A stretch of 8,899 nt of DNA, from contig JAEEHE010000046.1 in assembly GCA_016280685.1 (NCBI GenBank), forward strand, positions 1 through 8,899, in the 5' to 3' direction. Of the stretch, positions 1-8,899 are shown piece after piece. This stretch comes from Caryophanales bacterium. Its GTDB lineage: Bacteria; Bacillota_I; Bacilli_A; RFN20; CAG-826. Numbering within the stretch: the first letter of the stretch is position 1; every line of letters begins with the position of its first letter. Below the pieces are notes generated by a model, which searched no databases, had not been told where the DNA came from, and saw only the letters and a program-made list of their open reading frames with translations. The translations under genes were made by a program, and so were the position numbers.

Positions 1-328
1 AGGTATTAATCTCAATATAACCGTCTTTACCAATCGGTCTTCTATACTGGGTGATTTGATAACCTTTTGCTAAATCGCTATAGAAATAATTCTTACGATC
101 AAATAAAAGTTCATCATCAATAGACATATTTAAAGCATGGCATAATCTAATCGCATGGATAACAGCTTGTTTATTAACTCTCGGTAAAGCACCAGGAAAG
201 GCCATATCAAGGGGAGCGACATTCGTATTTGGTTTATCACCAAAAGATACTGGAGCGGAAGAAAACATCTTGCTCTTAGTTTTCATCTCCACATGGATTT
301 CTAAACCGATAATCGCTTCGAAGTTCAT
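1..328 (-). CDS. gatB: Asp-tRNA(Asn)/Glu-tRNA(Gln) amidotransferase subunit B, N-terminal part (cut by left edge)
   Basis: The first 109 residues are visible; the rest lies beyond base 1. The start MNFEAIIGLEIHVEMKTKSKMFS is the family N-terminus, with Glu10 and His12 of the GLEIHVE motif in the kinase site. NTNVAPLD, FPGALPRVNK, FDRKNYFYSDLAKGYQITQY and RPIGKDGYIEI follow in the usual order. GatB binds the mischarged tRNA and activates its side-chain carboxylate with ATP, which is then amidated with ammonia delivered from GatA. The start is set by homology and by a GGTG ribosome-binding site (336-339, seven bases upstream) that lies inside the last codons of gatA. Only one base separates it from the gatA stop, so the two are surely co-transcribed and probably translationally coupled. 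Family membership is certain; the amino acid specificity (Gln, Asn or both) cannot be read from this fragment. Confidence 0.96.
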   Translation of the reverse strand, partial: MNFEAIIGLEIHVEMKTKSKMFSSAPVSFGDKPNTNVAPLDMAFPGALPRVNKQAVIHAIRLCHALNMSIDDELLFDRKNYFYSDLAKGYQITQYRRPIGKDGYIEINT

Positions 329-329
329 A

Positions 330-1778
330 TTATTTCACCGCAGATAAATTCTTTAATCCAGTAATCTCTTCTATCGCTAAAGCGATATCAAAGACTTTTT
401 CTTCTTCAAAGGCCTTACAAGTAATATTGCCTCCAAAAGGCATCCCATCAATTTTGCCTAAAGGTAAAGTTAAAGATGGTAAACCAGCGAAATTACCAAA
501 GGCTAAATAATCTTCGGAGATGGCTCTCTCTTCATTAATTGAGCCTTTATTTTCAAATGGCAAGGCTGTGCTTGGAGAAGCAGGCAAATATATCGCATCA
601 TGATCTTTTAATATTTCATTAATTGCATCGACAATGAGGTGACGACATTTCTGGGCTTTAATAAACATATCTTCTTGGTTTTCTCTTAAGAGAACATATG
701 AACCCAATAAGAATCTTCTCTTTATCAATTCCGAGAAACCTTTACTTCTGGTTTTAATCATCATCTCTTGGTAGGTTTTACCTTCTAAACGAGAACCGAA
801 TTTAATACCATCGATATTCGCATTGTTAGATGTCGCTTCCGCATTAGCGATAATGAAATATGTTGGATAGATAGCTTTGCATAATCTAATATCCATAGAA
901 ACATAATCTATAATCGCCCCAGCATCTTGAAGTTTAACTAAATTCTCTTCGAATATGGCTTTGATATTTTTGTCATAAATCGTATCGTAAATTTCCTTAA
1001 TAACTGCAATTTTCACATTAGAAATGCAGGGTTTTAAGTTGTTTTTGTATGATTCTACAGGCTTGAATGAAGAAGTGAAGTCTTTATCATCTCGACCTGC
1101 AAGAGTATCTAACACTATTGCGCTATCTTCGATGCATCTAGTGAAATAAGCAACATGATCTAAGGAACTGGCAAAAGGGAACAAACCATATCGAGATATT
1201 CTTCCCCAAGATGGTTTAAATCCTACTAGTCCAGCGTAGCTAGCGGGCTTTCTTACACTGTCACCTGTATCACTACCGATACCAATAGGGGCAATATTAG
1301 CAGCAACCGCAGCTGCGGAACCACATGAAGAACCACCGACGATTAATTTGTGAGAGGGATCATAGGGATTATAGGTTCTTCCTTTATGACCAGTCATGCC
1401 CATTCCACCCATAGCGAATTCATCTAAAGTAGTTTTACCAACAGGTATCGCGCCGACATTTATTAATCTTTCATAGACTTCACTAGAAAAGACAGGTTTG
1501 TAACCATTTAGTAAATTACTAGATGCGGTTGTAGGAATATCTTTAGTGGAGAAATTATCTTTGATAACAAAAGGAACACCCCATAATAAATGGTTCTTAT
1601 CTTTATTAGATAATTGTTCGATTAATTCCTGTCCTTCTTTTTCGGTAATATATTCAAAAGCGTTATTGTTATCTTCTTTTGCTCTTTTAATCGCTTCATT
1701 AAAAAGCTCTTGAGGAGTAACTTTTCCTTCCATTAAAGCTTGATGGATATCCATGATGGTCATATCTAAATAATGCAT
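330..1778 (-). CDS. gatA: Asp-tRNA(Asn)/Glu-tRNA(Gln) amidotransferase subunit A, amidase
   Basis: Amidase-signature enzyme of 482 residues, close to the usual length of about 485. It hydrolyses glutamine and passes ammonia to GatB. The Lys-cisSer-Ser triad is visible: Lys73 in WGVPFVIKDN, Ser150 in VGGSSCGSAAA and nucleophile Ser174 in SDTGDSVRKPAS. Downstream, GLVGFKPSWGRISRYGLFPFASSLDH and the C-terminal GLPSLTLPLGKIDGMPFGGN block are typical of GatA. I chose the start at MHYLDMT because an AAAGGTGG ribosome-binding site (1785-1792) lies six bases upstream; a start 14 codons earlier would overlap gatC and lacks that support. One base separates it from the gatC stop and one from the gatB start. 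Odd points: Asp173 stands where bacterial GatA usually has Gly (DTGGS), and Cys152 where Gly or Ser is usual (GGSSGGS). The triad itself is complete, so I expect an active enzyme. Confidence 0.97.
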   Translation of the reverse strand: MHYLDMTIMDIHQALMEGKVTPQELFNEAIKRAKEDNNNAFEYITEKEGQELIEQLSNKDKNHLLWGVPFVIKDNFSTKDIPTTASSNLLNGYKPVFSSEVYERLINVGAIPVGKTTLDEFAMGGMGMTGHKGRTYNPYDPSHKLIVGGSSCGSAAAVAANIAPIGIGSDTGDSVRKPASYAGLVGFKPSWGRISRYGLFPFASSLDHVAYFTRCIEDSAIVLDTLAGRDDKDFTSSFKPVESYKNNLKPCISNVKIAVIKEIYDTIYDKNIKAIFEENLVKLQDAGAIIDYVSMDIRLCKAIYPTYFIIANAEATSNNANIDGIKFGSRLEGKTYQEMMIKTRSKGFSELIKRRFLLGSYVLLRENQEDMFIKAQKCRHLIVDAINEILKDHDAIYLPASPSTALPFENKGSINEERAISEDYLAFGNFAGLPSLTLPLGKIDGMPFGGNITCKAFEEEKVFDIALAIEEITGLKNLSAVK

Positions 1779-1779
1779 A

Positions 1780-2073
1780 TTAAACCACCTTTGGTAATCT
1801 GATTTGCCCATCTTTGACATCGCTGGCGTTTTTCAGCGCTTCTTCTTGAGAAAGAGGTTCTTCTACTTCGTCTTCTCTTAAATAAGAGTTGATAACTTCA
1901 AAAGGAAAAGTCATCGGTGTCACTTCATCGATATGAGGGATATCACCTATTAAATCAACCTGTTCTAAAAAGATGTTCATTTCTTTAATCAATTGATCGT
2001 ATTGATTATCATCCATTTCAAACATCATTTTTGATGCGGCAGTTTTTAAAACTTCTTTACTAACAGGTTTCAT
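1780..2073 (-). CDS. gatC: Asp-tRNA(Asn)/Glu-tRNA(Gln) amidotransferase subunit C
   Basis: Small subunit of 97 residues, the normal size, that wraps around GatA and GatB and stabilises the complex. The family pattern is present: an N-terminal helix (about residues 5-37), the PHIDEVTPMTFPF segment, then YLREDEVEEPLSQEEALKNASDVKDGQIRLPKVV, which matches the hallmark LREDEV...EALKNAP...G.F.VPKV C-terminus. It is the first gene of gatC-gatA-gatB. The ATG at 2073 is the only start that keeps the conserved N-terminal helix, yet no Shine-Dalgarno sequence lies in front of it. An extended -10 element (2088-2096) would put the transcript start only about eight bases upstream, so a leaderless or near-leaderless message is likely. 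This is inference from the sequence; the gene identity is firm. Confidence 0.95.
   Translation of the reverse strand: MKPVSKEVLKTAASKMMFEMDDNQYDQLIKEMNIFLEQVDLIGDIPHIDEVTPMTFPFEVINSYLREDEVEEPLSQEEALKNASDVKDGQIRLPKVV
1785..1792 (-). promoter_or_regulatory. Ribosome binding site deciding the gatA start
   Basis: AAAGGTGG on the minus strand, six bases before the ATG at 1778. It lies within the last codons of gatC (Pro-Lys-Val). It settles the gatA start at MHYLDMT in preference to the upstream in-frame ATG at 1820. Confidence 0.8.
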
Positions 2074-2180
2074 ATATAGTTATTCGTATTTTATCACTAG
2101 ATACCTTTTTCATATAGAAAAATATACGTAATGAAAAAAATACAACAAAAAATAAATATTTTTGTTAAACTTAATAACGT
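2074..2180. promoter_or_regulatory. Divergent intergenic region between gatC and licD
   Basis: Very AT-rich spacer of 107 bases that must hold the promoters for both gatCAB (leftward) and licD-tarI-tarJ (rightward). Neither flanking start codon has a recognisable Shine-Dalgarno sequence. The leftward promoter candidate is the extended -10 at 2088-2096. For the rightward side I see several weak -10-like hexamers: TATAGA at 2113-2118, TATACG at 2123-2128 and TGT-TAAACT at 2163-2171. None has a good -35 match, so I do not pick one. The region also holds an AT-rich dyad (2144-2166) and a 17-codon reading frame (2131-2184) that ends on the licD start. Both are described as findings. Confidence 0.6.
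2088..2096 (-). promoter_or_regulatory. Candidate extended -10 promoter element for gatCAB
   Basis: Minus-strand TGATAAAAT fits the extended -10 form TGn-TATAAT with one mismatch in the hexamer. No convincing -35 box is found 16-18 bases upstream, which extended -10 promoters tolerate. Transcription would begin near 2081, about eight bases before the gatC ATG. This would explain the lack of a ribosome-binding site there. It is a pattern match only. Confidence 0.4.
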
Positions 2181-3032
2181 ATGAATGATTTGCAAAAGAA
2201 ACAATTAGACATTCTTAAAGCTTTTATCAACGTCTGTGATAAGCATCATCTCCGCTACTTCTTAGTGGGTGGAACATGTTTAGGCGCAGCGAGACATCAA
2301 GGTTTTATCCCTTGGGATGACGATATCGATGTCGGTATGCCAAGAGAAGATTACGATAAATACTTAGAGTTACAAAAAGAATATGAAGGGACTCCATATT
2401 TCATTCAAACATGGAAGAGTGATCCTCATTATTGCTATAACTTCGCGAAATTAAGAGATAGTTCCACCACCTTTGTGGAATCTTATTTCTGGAAACACAG
2501 AATTAATCACGGTGTTTGGATTGATATCTTCCCAATCGATGGTATTTCTTTAGCCGATGATAAACCGAGATATAAATATGCGAAAAAAGTTAAGCATATT
2601 TGGATGCAAGTCTATTTAAGTTATGTTCCTCAATTAAGAAGAAAATTTAAAAAAGGGACATTCTGGTTTGACTTATTATTAAATATCTCCGCTATTTTAT
2701 TCTGGCCTTGGGATATCGCACATTATAGAAGAAAACATTCTGAAAAATATATGAGAAAGATTCCTTATGATAAAGCCGTATTAGTAGCGAACTTCTGTGG
2801 CACAAACGCCAAGAAAGAAGCGATGCCTAAAACATTATTTGATGAATTTACCAAATTAAAGTTTGAAGATATTGAAGCAAATGTTCCTAAAGATTATGAT
2901 GCTTATCTCACATATCTCTTTAGAGATTGGAGAAAACTCCCTCCCAAAGAACAACAAGTTGGTCACCACTATGACAAAGGGTTATCATTAACACAAGATT
3001 ATGAATCTTATCTAAAAGAGCATAAAATATAG
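2181..3032 (+). CDS. LicD-family phosphotransferase, probable ribitol-phosphate (or phosphocholine) transferase
   Basis: LicD/fukutin-family nucleotidyltransferase-fold protein of 283 residues. The N-terminal core shows YFLVGGTCLGAARHQGFIPWDDDIDVGMPREDY (residues 26-58). The acidic cluster Asp46-Asp47-Asp48-x-Asp50 is the predicted metal site. GVWIDIFPIDG (111-121) and the C-terminal DYDAYLTYLFRDW...LPPKEQQVGHH block (238-263) are also standard. A hydrophobic stretch at about 161-178, flanked by basic residues, may lie on the membrane; there is no signal peptide. Family members move phosphocholine or ribitol phosphate from a CDP donor to a glycan. The following genes make CDP-ribitol and no choline genes (licA, licB, licC) are in view, so I infer ribitol phosphate as the cargo. 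The start fits the family N-terminus but has no Shine-Dalgarno. Family is sure; substrate is inference. Confidence 0.9.
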   Translation: MNDLQKKQLDILKAFINVCDKHHLRYFLVGGTCLGAARHQGFIPWDDDIDVGMPREDYDKYLELQKEYEGTPYFIQTWKSDPHYCYNFAKLRDSSTTFVESYFWKHRINHGVWIDIFPIDGISLADDKPRYKYAKKVKHIWMQVYLSYVPQLRRKFKKGTFWFDLLLNISAILFWPWDIAHYRRKHSEKYMRKIPYDKAVLVANFCGTNAKKEAMPKTLFDEFTKLKFEDIEANVPKDYDAYLTYLFRDWRKLPPKEQQVGHHYDKGLSLTQDYESYLKEHKI

Positions 3033-3047
3033 TAGCGAGGTCGAAAT

Positions 3048-3761
3048 ATGAATATAGCACTTATATTAGCAGCAGGCACAGGCTCCCGTATGGGAAACGC
3101 TGATAAACCAAAACAATTCTTGCCCATCTATGGAAAACCATTAATGGTTCATACCATAGAAGCTTTTGAAATGAATCCAGAGGTGGATGCTATTATCATC
3201 TCCACTAATGAAGAATTCATCGATGATGTCAAAGTGATGTGCAAACAATATGACCTCAGCAAAGTAAAAAATGTTGTCGCTGGTGGCGCTACTCGTCAAA
3301 TCTCCGTTTATAACGGACTTAAAGGTGTCTTAGCCACAGGTGCAAAAGATGATGACATTATTATCATCCACGATTCCGCTAGACCATTAATCAGTCAAAA
3401 GATCATTTTAGATAATATCAAAGGCTGCCAAAAATATAGCGCAGTCGATACTGTTATTAAAGCGACAGACACTATCGTTAGAAGTGTCGATGAACAAAAG
3501 ATTAGTGACATTCCTTTAAGGAAAGAATTATATCAAGGTCAAACTCCGCAAACATTTAAATTAGGTTTAATTGTTTCCGCTCATGAAGAAGCGATTAAGA
3601 ACAATCTTCCCAATGTCACCGATGATGCCAAATTAGTTTTATCATTTGGTCATGAAGTCCATTTAGTGGAAGGCGATAAATTAAACTTCAAGATTACAAC
3701 ATTTGATGATTTAATGATGCTTAAAGCATTATTAAAGATTGGAAAAACTGAGGTGCTTTAA
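3048..3761 (+). CDS. tarI: D-ribitol-5-phosphate cytidylyltransferase (TarI type of the IspD family)
   Basis: Cytidylyltransferase of 237 residues that would form CDP-ribitol from CTP and ribitol 5-phosphate in the cytoplasm. The nucleotide-binding N-terminus LILAAGTGSRMG (residues 5-16) and PKQFLPIYGKPLMVHTIEAF (21-40) are clear, with Arg14 and Lys22 as the expected CTP contacts. VVAGGATRQISVYNGL (77-91), IIHDSARPLIS (106-116), QGQTPQTF (163-170), TDDAKLV (191-197) and the C-terminal NFKITTFDDL (213-222) complete the fold. MGNxxxPKQF and AVDTVIKATDTIV...SDIPLRKELYQGQTPQTF look like TarI and not like IspD, which makes CDP-methylerythritol. The tarJ gene overlapping its end agrees. It starts 15 bases after licD, with GAGGT (3037-3041) six bases before the ATG, and its stop overlaps the tarJ start by one base (TAATG). 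Confidence 0.87.
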   Translation: MNIALILAAGTGSRMGNADKPKQFLPIYGKPLMVHTIEAFEMNPEVDAIIISTNEEFIDDVKVMCKQYDLSKVKNVVAGGATRQISVYNGLKGVLATGAKDDDIIIIHDSARPLISQKIILDNIKGCQKYSAVDTVIKATDTIVRSVDEQKISDIPLRKELYQGQTPQTFKLGLIVSAHEEAIKNNLPNVTDDAKLVLSFGHEVHLVEGDKLNFKITTFDDLMMLKALLKIGKTEVL

Positions 3762-4801
3762 TGTTTCAGATAATCTATAAAGTTACTTCTCCTGGTGTCA
3801 TAGAAGAATTCTTAGAAAATGTCGACTTAGAAAAAGGTCAAACATTAGTTAAGGTTGATTATATGGCTATCTGTAAAGCGGACATCCGTTATTATTTAGG
3901 CAACCGTGAACAATCAGTTTTAAATCATAAATATCCCCTCGCTCCAATTCATGAAGCGGTTGGTCATGTCATTAAAGATCCAACTGGAAAATATAAACCC
4001 GGCGATAAAGTTATCCTCGTTCCTAATTCTGTCGAGGCAAAATGGTTAGACACTTTTGAAAACAAGAGATGTAAAAGGAAAGACTTAGGTAATAATTACG
4101 CGATTCATTCCACTTTTAGAAGTTCCACTACTGATGGATTCTTAAAACCATTCTATGTTTCAGAACCGGAATTATTAGTGAAGTATAATAATAAAATCCC
4201 TGCAAATATAGCGGTTTTCAGTGAATTACTATCCGTTGCAGTCGCGGGATTAAGAAGAATTAATTTCCAAGAAACTAATCATGTCGCTATCTTTGGAGAT
4301 GGGATTTTAGCCTATATCACATATATCGCTTTTGAAGCATTACACCCTGAAACAAAACTAACTATATTCGGTATCGATAAAAACAAATTAGCAATGTTTA
4401 AAGGTGTAGATGCTAAAACCTATGATGAATATAAAGGTGAGAAATTCGATACGATGATTGAAATCGTCGGAGGAAGATTCTCTGGCGATGCAATCAATAA
4501 AATGATTGATTGGGCCGCAGTCGGTGCAGATCTCATTCTCATGGGTGTCAGTGAAGAAAAAGTTCCTCTCAACACCAGATTAGTGTTAGAGAAAGGATTA
4601 TCGCTAAAAGGTGTCACTAGAAGTGATATAAAAGACTTCGAAGTAGTAGCTAAATTATTAGAGAAACCAGAAGTACAAGAGAAAATCAAGCCGATGATTA
4701 TCAGCGAAACCACAATCGGTTCCGTCAACGATATCTACCATTGCTATGAGGAAGATATCGCCAATAAAACAATCATTGGAAAAAATATAATGAAGTGGTA
4801 A
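3761..4801 (+). CDS. tarJ: Ribulose-5-phosphate reductase (TarJ type, zinc-dependent MDR family)
   Basis: Medium-chain dehydrogenase/reductase of 346 residues, the usual TarJ length (about 340). It would reduce D-ribulose 5-phosphate to D-ribitol 5-phosphate, the substrate for the TarI enzyme encoded just upstream. Zinc-site residues are visible in order: Cys38 (MAICKADIRYYLGNRE), His64-Glu65 (APIHEAVGHV) and Glu155 (FSELLSVAVAGLRR), the sorbitol-dehydrogenase-like set. The four-cysteine structural zinc loop of alcohol dehydrogenases is absent, as in TarJ. The TarJ-specific segments STFRSSTTDGF (117-127), VGGRFSGDAINKMIDW and NTRLVLEKGLSLKG are present. The Rossmann motif reads FGDGILAY (178-185), a GxGxxA form often linked to NADPH use. 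A GAGGTG site (3750-3755) lies inside tarI five bases before the ATG, so translation is probably coupled. It is the last gene of the operon; the stop touches the terminator. Confidence 0.88.
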   Translation: MFQIIYKVTSPGVIEEFLENVDLEKGQTLVKVDYMAICKADIRYYLGNREQSVLNHKYPLAPIHEAVGHVIKDPTGKYKPGDKVILVPNSVEAKWLDTFENKRCKRKDLGNNYAIHSTFRSSTTDGFLKPFYVSEPELLVKYNNKIPANIAVFSELLSVAVAGLRRINFQETNHVAIFGDGILAYITYIAFEALHPETKLTIFGIDKNKLAMFKGVDAKTYDEYKGEKFDTMIEIVGGRFSGDAINKMIDWAAVGADLILMGVSEEKVPLNTRLVLEKGLSLKGVTRSDIKDFEVVAKLLEKPEVQEKIKPMIISETTIGSVNDIYHCYEEDIANKTIIGKNIMKW

Positions 4802-4802
4802 A

Positions 4803-4823
4803 AAAAGGAAGCAAAGCTTCCTT

Positions 4824-4825
<2 letters not shown>
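4803..4825. terminator. Bidirectional rho-independent terminator between tarJ and ligA
   Basis: A perfect 10-base-pair stem, AAAAGGAAGC and GCTTCCTTTT, around an AAA loop. Followed rightward it runs into TTTTATTTT; read on the minus strand it ends in TTTTTT. It can therefore stop transcripts of both convergent operons. It fills the 22-base gap between the tarJ stop (4799-4801) and the ligA stop (4824-4826), and its right arm overlaps two bases of the ligA stop codon. Confidence 0.85.

Positions 4826-8899
<4,074 letters not shown>

Noticed and set aside
1779..1820. Upstream ATG at 1820 as the gatA start
   Set aside because: It would add 14 residues unlike GatA and overlap gatC by 41 bases. 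The ATG at 1778 has a good ribosome-binding site and fits the family N-terminus.
2060..2113. A 17-codon minus-strand frame (MKKVSSDKIRITIYETC) running into the gatC start, weakly similar to the GatC N-terminus (MKPVSKEV)
   Set aside because: It ends inside gatC out of frame, has no ribosome-binding site and overlaps the best -10 element. The resemblance covers only a few residues, so a duplicated start cannot be claimed.
3048..3761. IspD (methylerythritol-phosphate cytidylyltransferase) as the identity of the cytidylyltransferase
   Set aside because: The MGNxxxPKQF and SDIPLR...YQGQTPQTF segments and the adjoining tarJ fit TarI better. No other isoprenoid gene is nearby.
4420..4728. Minus-strand open frame of 102 codons inside tarJ
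   Set aside because: It lies wholly within the well-supported tarJ gene, shows no recognisable family pattern and is rich in Ser/Thr/Ile/Leu as expected of an antisense shadow.

Overview
This window comes from an AT-rich, low-GC bacterium of the Firmicutes/Bacilli type, probably from one of the lineages close to the Mollicutes. Three things point there. PcrA, LigA and GatCAB form a housekeeping block typical of Bacilli. The GatA and LigA sequences are of that type. Shine-Dalgarno sites inside the operons are good AAAGGAGG-like matches. TGA appears to be a normal stop codon (end of pcrA) and Trp is TGG, so the code is the standard bacterial one and not the Mycoplasma code. No genus can be assigned from the sequence alone.

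Left part (1-2073, minus strand): gatC-gatA-gatB, the tRNA-dependent amidotransferase that makes Gln-tRNA(Gln) and/or Asn-tRNA(Asn). The genes are separated by single bases, and gatB runs off the left edge. Middle (2074-2180): a 107-base AT-rich divergent promoter region. Next (2181-4801, plus strand): a tight three-gene operon. It encodes a LicD-family phosphotransferase, a TarI-type (IspD-fold) ribitol-5-phosphate cytidylyltransferase and a TarJ-type ribulose-5-phosphate reductase. Together TarJ and TarI would make CDP-ribitol, and LicD is the obvious candidate to transfer ribitol phosphate to a surface glycan. A compact bidirectional terminator (4803-4825) separates tarJ from the convergent ligA. 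Right part (4824-8899, minus strand): pcrA (5' end beyond the window) and ligA, overlapping by four bases.

In many Bacilli pcrA-ligA-(lipoprotein)-gatCAB is one co-directional block. Here the licD-tarI-tarJ cassette sits inside that block in the opposite direction, so gatC needs its own promoter. The most interesting point is the pairing of a LicD protein with CDP-ribitol synthesis and not with choline genes. It parallels the animal ISPD-fukutin/FKRP pathway, in which LicD relatives transfer ribitol phosphate. No RNA genes, CRISPR arrays, insertion sequences or long repeats were seen, and no stretch over 300 bases lacks a gene.
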